DNA of 28,990 nt from positions 1 through 28,990 of the forward strand of contig JANOHP010000029.1 of the NCBI GenBank assembly GCA_031406575.1, written 5' to 3'. The stretch is from Ga0077555 sp031406575. Its GTDB lineage: Bacteria > Pseudomonadota > Alphaproteobacteria > Rhizobiales > Hyphomicrobiaceae. The notes beneath the pieces were generated by a model. It searched no databases. It was not told the origin of the DNA and was given only the letters and a program-made list of their open reading frames with translations. Shown piece after piece: positions 16,224 through 23,868 of the stretch (positions are counted from its first letter, which is position 1; every line of letters begins with the position of its first letter). The translations under genes were made by a program, and so were the position numbers.

Positions 16224-17078
16224 ATGCGAAATGCGCGAATTGAGGTTCAGCCGACGTCGGGGGCGCTCGGCGCCGTCGTTTCGGGTGTCAATCTGGCGGA
16301 GGCGCTCGATAAAGACACCGTCTCGGAGATCCGCCAAGCGTTCCGCGATCACGGCGTCATCTTCTTTCGCGACCAACGCCTGACGCCCCAACAGCACATC
16401 GCGTTCGCCGAGCGCATGGGCGCGATCAACATCAATCGTTTCTTCAAGACGGCGCCCGACTATCCGCAAATCGCGGAAGTGCGCAAAGAGCCCGCGCAAA
16501 CCACCAACATCGGCGGCGGCTGGCATACCGATCACAGCTACGATCTCATCCCGGCACTCGGGTCCATACTGCTGGCCCGCGAAGTTCCTCCGCGTGGCGG
16601 CGACACCATGTTTGCCTGCATGGGACAAGCCTACGATGCCCTGTCGAGTGGCCTGAAAGAAACGCTCAAGGGCATGCGCGCGGTGCATTCCAGCCGCCAC
16701 GTTTTCGGCGCGGCGGCACGGCAGAACAATCCCGACCGGCAGGATCGCCTCGTCAATCCGGAGTTGGCGACGCAGGATGCCGTCCATCCCGTGGTTATTC
16801 GGCATCCCGACACCGGCCGCCCCACGCTCTACGTCAATGGCGGCTTCACCATCCGGTTCGACGGCTGGACCGAGAAAGAGAGCAAACCCCTGCTCGATTA
16901 TCTCTATCAGCACGCCGCGCGGCCTGAATTCCAGACCCGCTTCAAATGGGAGGAAGGCTCCATGGCCTTCTGGGACAACCGCGCCACTTGGCACTACGCC
17001 CTCAACGATTATCACGGCGAGCGCCGCCTGATGCACCGCATCACCATCGAAGGCGTGGCCCTGGAGGCCGCGCCCTGA
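16224..17078 (+). CDS. TauD/TfdA family Fe(II)/2-oxoglutarate dioxygenase
   Basis: Non-heme iron dioxygenase of 284 residues. The facial triad is intact: HTD (His101, Asp103) and the distal His257 in RATWHYALNDY; the 2-oxoglutarate-binding arginines sit in GERRLMHR (Arg268 and Arg272). ATG 16224 has GAGGGG about 6 bases upstream. TauD acts on taurine and TfdA on 2,4-D; the substrate here is open because no transporter or pathway partner is linked. Sulfonate or phenoxy/alkyl ether substrates are typical for the family. A 409-base non-coding stretch with palindromic repeats follows. Confidence 0.93.
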   Translation: MRNARIEVQPTSGALGAVVSGVNLAEALDKDTVSEIRQAFRDHGVIFFRDQRLTPQQHIAFAERMGAININRFFKTAPDYPQIAEVRKEPAQTTNIGGGWHTDHSYDLIPALGSILLAREVPPRGGDTMFACMGQAYDALSSGLKETLKGMRAVHSSRHVFGAAARQNNPDRQDRLVNPELATQDAVHPVVIRHPDTGRPTLYVNGGFTIRFDGWTEKESKPLLDYLYQHAARPEFQTRFKWEEGSMAFWDNRATWHYALNDYHGERRLMHRITIEGVALEAAP

Positions 17079-17111
17079 GGCGGCGCACGGGACTCTGGTG
17101 TAAACGTGCCA

Positions 17112-17138
17112 GGGTGTCTGGCCTTTGGCCAGATACCC
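17112..17138. repeat. GGTGTCTGG-type palindrome, copy 2
   Basis: GGGTGTCTGGCC and GGCCAGATACCC are inverted arms (one mismatch) around TTT, closely matching the palindrome at 8141-8167 over its full length. It begins 33 bases after the TauD-type stop codon. Confidence 0.6.
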
Positions 17139-17180
17139 TTCCACGACGGTGCGACGACGGCCGCTGATCGGTGCTGCAGC

Positions 17181-17206
17181 GGTGTCAGGCCCAAAGGACA
17201 GCCACC
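17181..17206. repeat. Degenerate GGTGTCTGG-type palindrome, inverted copy 3
   Basis: Read on the minus strand this segment aligns with the copy at 17112-17138: GGTGGCTG, then CCTTTGGG, then TGACACC, with a few changes. Together the two make an inverted pair 42 bases apart. From 17207 to 17445 I see no gene or clear signal, only GC-rich non-coding sequence. Confidence 0.35.
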
Positions 17207-17445
17207 TGCCTCACCCCCTTTGTTTTTCGGCCGGAGCAGGGCGACAGCACTGCGCAGAGCCGGGACCGCTTCCCGTGGGGGTCGAGTGCGACGGTGGCGC
17301 GGGTGCACTTTTCGGGAAGTGGTGGCGATCCGGCCAACACTGCCGCGCGCGATCCCGGATGGGCGCGCCACGGGCGCAACCTCCGGGAAACAGGAGGGGA
17401 GACGCCCTCGTGTGGCTGGTCGGTTGGCCTGGGCCGTCGTAGCAT

Positions 17446-17463
17446 GTGACAGTTCCCTGTCAC
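17446..17463. promoter_or_regulatory. Perfect inverted repeat before the epimerase gene
   Basis: GTGACAG and CTGTCAC are perfect 7-bp arms around TTCC, 24 bases upstream of the epimerase ATG. It could be an operator or a leader hairpin. The half-site GTGACA is shared with the repeat at 16191-16209. Confidence 0.4.
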
Positions 17464-17487
17464 TGCCCGCCGAGGAGACTGCCCCCC

Positions 17488-17928
17488 ATGAAAATCAAGC
17501 GCATCGAACATATCGCCATCGCGTGTAAGAACATGGCGGCCATCAAGGCCGTGCTCGAAAACAAGCTCGGCATTGCCATGGAGTACGAGGAGCATTTACC
17601 CGAGCACGCGACGAGCCTCGCCATGTATCCGATCGGCGAGACCTACCTCGAGCTATTGCAGTCCGACAAACCCGATACCGGCACCAACCGCTGGATTGCC
17701 GAACGCGGCGAGGGACTGTTCCACATCTGCCTCGAGGTCGAGGATATCGACTCCTCGATGGACGAGCTGCGCGGCAAGGGCGTCACGTTCCAAACGGAAA
17801 CGCCGATGATCGGCCATGGCAACTGCCGCATCGTGTTCCTCGATCCGAAGTCGACCGGCGGTCTCGTCATCGAGCTGGCGGAGCAACCCAAGGGCGGCCA
17901 CCACGCGCATCCGCAAGCCGCAGAATAA
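17488..17928 (+). CDS. mce: Methylmalonyl-CoA epimerase (VOC superfamily)
   Basis: Small metalloenzyme (146 residues) that interconverts (R)- and (S)-methylmalonyl-CoA between propionyl-CoA carboxylase and methylmalonyl-CoA mutase. The glyoxalase-fold metal ligands are in place: His8 (IEHIAIA), Glu55 (YLELLQ), His79 (LFHICLEV) and Glu129 (VIELAE). RGEGLFHI and DPKSTGGLVIEL are the epimerase-specific stretches. The C-terminus is His-rich (GGHHAHP). ATG 17488 has GAGGAG about 11 bases upstream. The glycosyltransferase gene begins 9 bases after its stop, so it is first in a three-gene unit. A carboxylase alpha subunit lies 2 kb downstream on the other strand. Confidence 0.88.
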   Translation: MKIKRIEHIAIACKNMAAIKAVLENKLGIAMEYEEHLPEHATSLAMYPIGETYLELLQSDKPDTGTNRWIAERGEGLFHICLEVEDIDSSMDELRGKGVTFQTETPMIGHGNCRIVFLDPKSTGGLVIELAEQPKGGHHAHPQAAE

Positions 17929-17937
17929 CAACCGCTC

Positions 17938-18984
17938 ATGATCCCCTGCGCGTTCGTTATTCCCGGTGACATCGATCTGCCCACGGGTGGCTATACCTAC
18001 GATCGGCGCGTGCTGGCGCGGCTTCCGGCCTGTGGCGTCGAGGTTGGGCACGTGACACTGCCGGGATCTTTTCCGGCCCCGACGGCGAATGATTTGCGCG
18101 CCACCGAGACGACGCTCGCCGCGCTGCCCGCCCACACCACGCTGCTGATCGACGGCTTGGCCTTCGGCGCGATGCCAGGCGACCTCGTGAGTCGCATTCG
18201 ACAACCCATCCTGGCGCTCTGTCATCATCCGCTGGCGCTCGAAGCGGGGCTGTCGGAAGCGCGACAGCGCGAGCTGCACGCGTCGGAGGTGACGGCGCTG
18301 GCCCACGCCCGCCACGTGATCGTCACGAGTTCCACGACCGCGCGCGCCCTGGTCACCGATTTCGGCGTACCGCCCGACAAGGTGACGGTCGCCGAACCCG
18401 GCACCGCGCGCGCCGCGCGCGCAGCAGGCACAGGCGCGCCGCTGCACTTGCTCGCGGTCGGATCGGTCGTGCCGCGCAAAGGCTACGACGTTCTGGTCGC
18501 CGCGCTCGGGCTGGTGGCGCATCAAGATTGGCGGCTGACCATTGCCGGGTCCGACGATCGCAGCCCGGAAACGACCCAGAGCCTCCACCAAAAAATCGCG
18601 CAGTCGGGTCTGGCTTCGCGCATTCGCTTGACCGGAGCTGCGAGCCAAGCCGACCTCGACCAGCTCTATGCCAGCGCCGACATCTTCCTCATGCCGTCGC
18701 TGTTCGAGGGCTACGGCATGGTGCTGACCGAAGCGATGGCGCGTGGCTTGCCCATCGTGTGCACGACGGGCGGGGCGGCTGCCGAAACCGTACCCGATGC
18801 GGCAGCGCTGAAAGTGCCACCGGGTGATGCGGCAGCTTTCGGTGCGGCGCTGGCGACGCTCATCGCCGACGCGACCCGGCGACGGCGCATGAGCGATGCG
18901 GCGTGGGTCGCCGCCCAGATGTTGCCGACATGGGATGACACGGCTCGTATCATCGCCGACGTGATCAGGAAGGGTGCTGCATGA
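17938..18984 (+). CDS. Glycosyltransferase family 4 protein (GT-B fold)
   Basis: Retaining glycosyltransferase of 348 residues that should move a sugar from an NDP-sugar to an unknown acceptor. The N-terminal Rossmann half begins with PGDIDLPTGGYTYDRR, where the glycine loop binds the donor. The C-terminal half has VGSVVPRKGYD (174-184, phosphate-binding Arg/Lys) and the EX7E motif EGYGMVLTE (Glu257 to Glu265). No signal peptide or membrane span is evident. No strong ribosome site precedes ATG 17938, so translation may depend on coupling to the epimerase gene. Its stop codon overlaps the methyltransferase start in ATGA, pointing to coupled synthesis and a shared pathway, perhaps a glycosylated and methylated metabolite or surface sugar. 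Confidence 0.9.
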   Translation: MIPCAFVIPGDIDLPTGGYTYDRRVLARLPACGVEVGHVTLPGSFPAPTANDLRATETTLAALPAHTTLLIDGLAFGAMPGDLVSRIRQPILALCHHPLALEAGLSEARQRELHASEVTALAHARHVIVTSSTTARALVTDFGVPPDKVTVAEPGTARAARAAGTGAPLHLLAVGSVVPRKGYDVLVAALGLVAHQDWRLTIAGSDDRSPETTQSLHQKIAQSGLASRIRLTGAASQADLDQLYASADIFLMPSLFEGYGMVLTEAMARGLPIVCTTGGAAAETVPDAAALKVPPGDAAAFGAALATLIADATRRRRMSDAAWVAAQMLPTWDDTARIIADVIRKGAA

Positions 18985-19820
18985 GTGGTTTTTCGCCCGA
19001 GTGGCTGGCGCTGCGTGAGCCGGTCGATCATCGCTCGCGCAACGGGGCCTTGGCGGCGCGGCTCACGGCGCAGTTCGCGGGTCACGACGACGTCCGCGTC
19101 GTCGACCTGGGCTGCGGCACGGGATCGAACATCCGCGCCACGTCGGCACTGCTGGGGGCCACGCAGTCCTGGACGCTCATCGACTACGATGCGCGCTTGC
19201 TCGCGGCGGCGCGGGCGGCATTGACGACGTGGGCGGATCGCGCGGCCGTGTCGGCCGAGACCCTCATCCTGGAAAAGTCCGGCCGCACGCTGCACGTCGC
19301 GTTTCGCCAAGCCGATTTGAACGCCGATCTCGATGCGGCCCTGGGTGCCGACGCCGATCTCGTCACGGCCTCGGCGTTCTTCGATCTGTGCTCGGAGAGC
19401 TTTCTCCAGTCTCTCGCCGCCGCACTCGCTGCACGACGCGCGCACTTCTACACCGTGCTCACCTACGACGGTGACCAGAGCTGGACGCCCGCGCACCCCG
19501 CCGATGCGGCGATGGCGGCCGCCTTCCACGCGCACCAAACGACCGACAAAGGCTTCGGCCGCGCCGCAGGACCCGGCGCGCCTGCCGCCTTGGCGCTCGC
19601 CCTGGCCGCGCACGGCTACCGCGTCGAGGACGCCGACAGCCCTTGGGTGCTGGGCGCCGCCGAAGCCGCTCTCATCCGCGATCTGGCCACCGGCTTCGCC
19701 GACGCCGTCGCCGAAACCAGCGCCGTATCTGCCGCTACAATTACCGACTGGCGCCACCTGGACCGCACCGGCGCGATCGTGGGGCATACCGATACGTTGG
19801 GGGTCTGGGTGGGGCCGTGA
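18981..19820 (+). CDS. Class I SAM-dependent methyltransferase
   Basis: A 279-residue protein with the SAM-binding motif I VVDLGCGTGSN (40-50), an acidic residue after strand 2 in WTLIDYD and a motif-IV-like DADLVTASAFFDLCSE. Its substrate is not readable from sequence. ATG 18981 overlaps the glycosyltransferase stop (ATGA), so the two are translationally coupled. The C-terminal half is Ala-rich and lacks obvious extra domains. It converges with the carboxylase gene; in between lie 136 bases with a weak GCGCC-ATGA-GGCGC hairpin at 19904-19917 that has no T-run. Confidence 0.88.
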   Translation: MSGFSPEWLALREPVDHRSRNGALAARLTAQFAGHDDVRVVDLGCGTGSNIRATSALLGATQSWTLIDYDARLLAAARAALTTWADRAAVSAETLILEKSGRTLHVAFRQADLNADLDAALGADADLVTASAFFDLCSESFLQSLAAALAARRAHFYTVLTYDGDQSWTPAHPADAAMAAAFHAHQTTDKGFGRAAGPGAPAALALALAAHGYRVEDADSPWVLGAAEAALIRDLATGFADAVAETSAVSAATITDWRHLDRTGAIVGHTDTLGVWVGP

Positions 19821-19956
19821 CCCGACCATCCCATGTCGACCTCGCCCCTCGAGTCATCGGGTGCGTGTCAAGGCCGAGCCCGAGAATGACAAAATCGGGT
19901 GGTGCGCCATGAGGCGCTTCAGGATGAGGAGGTCCGCCGGGAAGCACCCAGGTGGG

Positions 19957-21918
19957 TCAACTCTCGACCAGACTCACGATCAGCGTGCCTTGGGTCACCT
20001 GCTGGCCTTCTTGGGAGGCCACTTTCGCGATCGTGCCGGCGCGCGTCGCATGCAGCACGTGTTCCATTTTCATGGCTTCCACGATGGCGATGCGCGCGCC
20101 TTTGTCGACCACGTCGCCTTCGGTCACGAAAATGCGCGCGACCTTGCCGTTGATCGGCGCGCGAATGGCGCTGCCGTCCGCCCCGTCATCCACGGCCGAC
20201 GCATCCCACGTGGGCGCGGCGAGCTCGGTCTGCACGCCATCGACGACCACGAGCAGACGACCCGGTTCCGGGCGATGCTCGAAATACCACGTCGGCGGCG
20301 CCGTCGCGCCCGTGTCGCGCTCCGGTAGCGTGGTCAGGGCGCCCTCAGCACTCCACGCGATGCGCGCCTCGACGGCGGCCCCATTGAGGATCACCTTGCG
20401 GCGCTCGGCGCGCGGCGGCCCCAACTGAAAGCCATCGCGCGCGCGCCAGGGCGACAAGTTCGAAACACCCGCCGCTTCGTCGGCATCGTCGCCCATCTGC
20501 GCCAGGTACGTGCCCATCGCCGCCGACAGCGCATCGGGATAATCGGCGCGGGCCGACAAGCGCGCGAGCTCGCGGCCGATGAGCCCGGTATCCATGCGCC
20601 CGTCGCGCACGTCGTCGTTCTCGAGCAGCGCGGCCAGAAAACCCTGGTTGGTGACGGGACCCGCAATCACCGTGCGCCGCAGCGCGGTGATCATCAGATC
20701 GGCGGCCGTATCGCGATCGTCGGCCGTCGTAATGAGCTTGGCGATCATCGAGTCGTAATAGGGCGATACGGCATGACCGGCTTCGACGCCCATCTCGACG
20801 CGCAATCCCGCCATGTCGTCGGGCGTCTCGAACGCATAAATCTCGCCGATGCTGGGCAAGAATTCTTTCGCGGGGTCTTCGGCGCACAGCCGCGTCTCGA
20901 TGGCGTGGCCGCTCATCGTGATGTCGTCTTGGTCGAGTGGCAGCGTCTCCCCGCTGGCCACGCGGATCTGCCATTCGACGAGGTCGAGACCTGTGATCTC
21001 CTCGGTCACCGGGTGCTCGACTTGCAACCGCGTGTTCATCTCGATGAAGTACAAGCGCGCGTCAGGACCGAGCGTTCCGCCCTCGACCAGAAACTCCACG
21101 GTGCCCGCGCCTTCGTAGCCCACGGCGCGGGCCAGCGTCACGGCTGCGGCACACATTTTGGCGCGCAACTGCGGGCTCATGCCGGGGGCCGGCGCTTCCT
21201 CGATCACCTTCTGGTTGCGCCGTTGCAGCGTGCAATCGCGCTCGAACAGATGCACCACGTTGCCGTGACTGTCGCCGAACACCTGCACCTCGATGTGGCG
21301 CGGCCGCTCGACCAGTTTCTCGATGAGAACAAGGGCATTGCCGAACGCGCCCTGCGCCTCGCGCTGCGCCGACGCCAGCAACTCGGGCAGCTCTGCGCCG
21401 CTATCGACGCGGCGCATGCCGCGCCCACCGCCACCGGCGACCGCCTTGATCATCACGGGGAAGCCGATTTTTTTGGCTTCGGCGGTCAGCGTGGTCGCAT
21501 CCTGTTTGTCGCCCTGATAGCCCGGCACCACGGGCACGCCGGCTTTGATCGCGATGTCTTTCGCGGCGGCTTTGCCTCCGAGCGCGCGCATGGCATCGGC
21601 CGAGGGTCCGATGAAGACGAGACCGGCGTCGGCCACCGCCTGCGCGAAATCCGCATTTTCCGCGAGGAACCCATAGCCCGGATGGATCGCATCCGCGCCC
21701 GTGCGCAGAGCAGCCGCAATGATCGTGTCGCCCCGCAGATAACTGTCGGTGGCGGGCGACGCGCCGATGTGCACGGCCTCGTCGGCTTGGCCGACATGCA
21801 GCGCCTGGGCGTCGGCGTCCGAATAGACGGCGACGGTCGCCACGCCCAGACGGCGCGCGGTGCGGATGATCCGACAGGCGATTTCGCCTCGATTGGCGAT
21901 CAGGATTTTTTCGAGCAT
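19957..21918 (-). CDS. Biotin-dependent acyl-CoA carboxylase alpha subunit (methylcrotonyl/propionyl-CoA type)
   Basis: Carries the biotin carboxylase and biotin carrier parts of an acetyl/propionyl/3-methylcrotonyl-CoA carboxylase, 653 residues. It begins MLEKILIANRGEIACRIIRT, with the ATP-grasp Gly-rich loop KAVAGGGGRGMR, EVQVFGDSHGNVVHLFERDC and the catalytic FIEMNTRLQVEHPVTE. The carrier domain at the C-terminus has the biotinylation motif AMKM (Lys617). Length and sequence resemble methylcrotonyl-CoA carboxylase alpha most, but propionyl-CoA cannot be excluded; the nearby epimerase weakly favours propionyl-CoA. ATG 21918 fits the family start; the frame is open to 21999. The carboxyltransferase beta subunit is not in the window. 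Confidence 0.92.
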   Translation of the reverse strand: MLEKILIANRGEIACRIIRTARRLGVATVAVYSDADAQALHVGQADEAVHIGASPATDSYLRGDTIIAAALRTGADAIHPGYGFLAENADFAQAVADAGLVFIGPSADAMRALGGKAAAKDIAIKAGVPVVPGYQGDKQDATTLTAEAKKIGFPVMIKAVAGGGGRGMRRVDSGAELPELLASAQREAQGAFGNALVLIEKLVERPRHIEVQVFGDSHGNVVHLFERDCTLQRRNQKVIEEAPAPGMSPQLRAKMCAAAVTLARAVGYEGAGTVEFLVEGGTLGPDARLYFIEMNTRLQVEHPVTEEITGLDLVEWQIRVASGETLPLDQDDITMSGHAIETRLCAEDPAKEFLPSIGEIYAFETPDDMAGLRVEMGVEAGHAVSPYYDSMIAKLITTADDRDTAADLMITALRRTVIAGPVTNQGFLAALLENDDVRDGRMDTGLIGRELARLSARADYPDALSAAMGTYLAQMGDDADEAAGVSNLSPWRARDGFQLGPPRAERRKVILNGAAVEARIAWSAEGALTTLPERDTGATAPPTWYFEHRPEPGRLLVVVDGVQTELAAPTWDASAVDDGADGSAIRAPINGKVARIFVTEGDVVDKGARIAIVEAMKMEHVLHATRAGTIAKVASQEGQQVTQGTLIVSLVES

Positions 21919-21982
21919 GGGGTACTTATGGCAAATGGTTGGCGGGGCAAGAGGGGAATATGCGAACGGGAGGAGGTTTGTC

Positions 21983-22005
21983 ATCCCGGTGCGTGCCACC
22001 GGGAT
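21983..22005. repeat. Intergenic palindrome ATCCCGGTG/CACCGGGAT
   Basis: Perfect 9-bp arms around CGTGC, 65 bases upstream of the carboxylase start. It is the first of several degenerate palindromes in the 409-base non-coding stretch 21919-22327, in which I see no gene. Confidence 0.55.
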
Positions 22006-22148
22006 TCAGCCATCGGTTGGGTGCGGAGTGTGCGGATTGTTGGATCCCGCGAATGAGTGCAGGGCCATTCAATTCACGCACTGATCCACCCCTCCACGTC
22101 ATCCCCGCGACACGCCAGCGAAACGCGCTCGGTCAGCAGAACGATTCA

Positions 22149-22173
22149 CACCGGTATCTCCGATAATCCGGTG
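22149..22173. repeat. Hairpin-forming inverted repeat CACCGG/CCGGTG
   Basis: CACCGG and CCGGTG flank 13 bases that contain a further ATC/GAT pairing. No T-run follows; role unknown. Confidence 0.35.
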
Positions 22174-22215
22174 ATCCGCGAGGCGATGTAGCAACTTCCA
22201 ATGACCGAACGTGGG

Positions 22216-22233
22216 TCCCCGCCTGCGCGGGGA
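22216..22233. repeat. Intergenic palindrome TCCCCGC/GCGGGGA
   Basis: Perfect 7-bp arms around CTGC, followed by TGACG. The GTCCCCGC...GCGGGGATGACG pattern is a common dispersed intergenic palindrome of alphaproteobacteria. A half-like CGTCATCCCCGCG stands at 22098-22110. Confidence 0.5.
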
Positions 22234-22327
22234 TGACGTTGAATTTGTGGAGATCGCATCTACCGACAGTCCGACGGATGAATTGGCTCACCCCGCCAAC
22301 CAGCCACGGGATGACAAGCGCGGGGCT

Positions 22328-22675
22328 TCACCGAACCTTCAACACATGGTGATGCCGGTTTTTCGTGTACTGGCGCACGTGCGTCGGCCAGCGGCCTTCT
22401 TCGGCATACTTGGCCCACTCGGGCGACAGCAGCACGGCGGGACTGTCGATTTCATAGATGGCGGTGTAGCGCGGCCCGTCGTGGGGTTTGTCGATCGTTT
22501 TTCCGGCGAGCTGCATTTTGAAGGGCTCGCCTTGCATCCGGCTCGCGCCGCGCACGCCCGGCACCTTGCAGATCAGCGGAATGTGCTCGGTGTCGTAGAC
22601 CTCGTTGAACAGCGCCTCTTGCTCGGGCTCCACGTCCATGCTGACGACGAACAGATACTTGCTGGCGAAGGGCAT
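22328..22675 (-). CDS. Small dimeric alpha/beta-barrel family protein, function unknown
   Basis: A 115-residue protein starting MPFASKYLFVVSMDVEPEQEALFNEVYDTEHIP, a pattern typical of ferredoxin-like dimeric alpha/beta-barrel proteins (EthD/DUF4286-like), with the conserved stretch VYDTEHIPLICKVPGVRGASR. ATG 22675 has AGGAG six bases upstream and is clearly the start; the frame extends to 22957, but that part overlaps the divergent gene. Such proteins are often small monooxygenases or accessory proteins in aromatic or polyketide metabolism; none of that is shown here. It diverges from the lactonase operon with 257 bases between starts. Confidence 0.8.
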   Translation of the reverse strand: MPFASKYLFVVSMDVEPEQEALFNEVYDTEHIPLICKVPGVRGASRMQGEPFKMQLAGKTIDKPHDGPRYTAIYEIDSPAVLLSPEWAKYAEEGRWPTHVRQYTKNRHHHVLKVR

Positions 22676-22932
22676 TGCGGTCTCCTGTAATTGCGATCCT
22701 GGAACCGGGTCGCCTGAAGGTTGGCCGGCTGATGCTAGCAGGCCCTCGCCCGCTCGCCCATGGGTATGCTGATCCAGCCCGCTGCCCCGTCGAAAACACC
22801 TTGACCCACGGGTGCCGTCCACACATGACGGACTAAATTGAACGCCCCCCTCGGACGTCCCGTCTTGCGCATCACCGGTGGGCGTGTGAGCCTTCGCGCG
22901 GATCCCAACATCCGCGCCGCAGGAGCCCGCCC

Positions 22933-23856
22933 ATGCCCGCCATTCGAGAGATCGCATCTGGACTACAATTCCCGGAAGGCCCCATCGCCATGCCCGACGG
23001 CAGCGTGTTGCTCGTCGAAATCGCGCGGGGCACCCTGTCGCGTGTCGACGCCAAGGGCGCCATCACCGTCGTCGCCGAAACCGGCGGCGGGCCCAACGGC
23101 GCAGCCATCGGCCCCGATGGCGCGTGCTACATCACCAACAACGGCGGCTTCGAGTGGATCAAGGATGCGCAAGGCCTGCGGCCCCACACGCAGGCGCGCA
23201 CGTACACGAACGGCAGTATTCAGCGCGTCGACTTGAAAACCGGCAAGGTCGACACGCTCTACACCAAGGGACCCAACCACAAGTTGAACGGCCCCAACGA
23301 TCTCGTCTTCGACGCGCACGGGGGCTTCTACTTTACCGATCTCGGCAAGCGGCGGGATCGCGAGATGGACACCGGCTGCCTCTATTACGCCAAGGCCGAC
23401 GGCACGCAGATCAAAGAGATCGCTTTTCCGTTGATGACGCCGAACGGCTGCGGCTTGTCTCCCGATGGCAAGGTGCTCTATGTCGCCGAAACCTGGACGG
23501 GTCGCGTCTGGGCCTTCGACATCATGGCGCCGGGTGAACTCGCCAAACAACCCTGGCCCTCGCCGAGCGGTGGCCGCCTGATCGCCGGCGTCGGCGGGTT
23601 CAACAATTTCGACTCGCTCGCCGTCGACTCCGCTGGCCACATCTGCGTGGCGACCTTGATGAACCCCGGCATTACGTCGATTGCGCCGGACGGTAAATTC
23701 AAGCACGTGCCCATTCCCGGCGATCCCTATTGCACCAACATCTGCTTCGGCGGCCCCGATCTGCGCACGGCGTTCGTGACGCTCTCCATGTCGGGTCGCC
23801 TCGTCGCGATGGAGTGGGAACGCCCCGGCGCCAAGCTCAATTATCTCAACACCTGA
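22933..23856 (+). CDS. SMP-30/gluconolactonase/LRE family protein
   Basis: Six-bladed beta-propeller lactonase of 307 residues that uses a divalent metal to hydrolyse sugar or related lactones. Expected metal-ligand segments are seen: FPEGPIAMPDG (Glu15), LNGPNDLVFD (Asn about 119) and NFDSLAVDSAG (Asp about 226). Propeller repeats such as GLSPDGKVLYVAET recur through the protein. ATG 22933 has AGGAG eight bases upstream. No signal peptide is evident, so it should be cytoplasmic. It leads an operon: the PrpF-type gene starts 12 bases after its stop. Confidence 0.9.
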   Translation: MPAIREIASGLQFPEGPIAMPDGSVLLVEIARGTLSRVDAKGAITVVAETGGGPNGAAIGPDGACYITNNGGFEWIKDAQGLRPHTQARTYTNGSIQRVDLKTGKVDTLYTKGPNHKLNGPNDLVFDAHGGFYFTDLGKRRDREMDTGCLYYAKADGTQIKEIAFPLMTPNGCGLSPDGKVLYVAETWTGRVWAFDIMAPGELAKQPWPSPSGGRLIAGVGGFNNFDSLAVDSAGHICVATLMNPGITSIAPDGKFKHVPIPGDPYCTNICFGGPDLRTAFVTLSMSGRLVAMEWERPGAKLNYLNT

Positions 23857-23868
23857 CCGAGGGCTTCC

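Noticed and set aside
17106..17487. Open frames in the spacer before the epimerase gene
   Set aside because: They overlap palindromic repeats or are upstream extensions of the epimerase frame without a plausible start; the products are Arg/Gly/Pro-rich.
19904..19917. GCGCC-ATGA-GGCGC hairpin between the convergent methyltransferase and carboxylase genes as a terminator
   Set aside because: Short stem and no T-run on either strand; mentioned with the neighbouring gene but not called.
20773..22056. Plus-strand open frame of 427 codons opposite the carboxylase gene
   Set aside because: Antisense shadow; the carboxylase on the minus strand has every expected motif, including AMKM.
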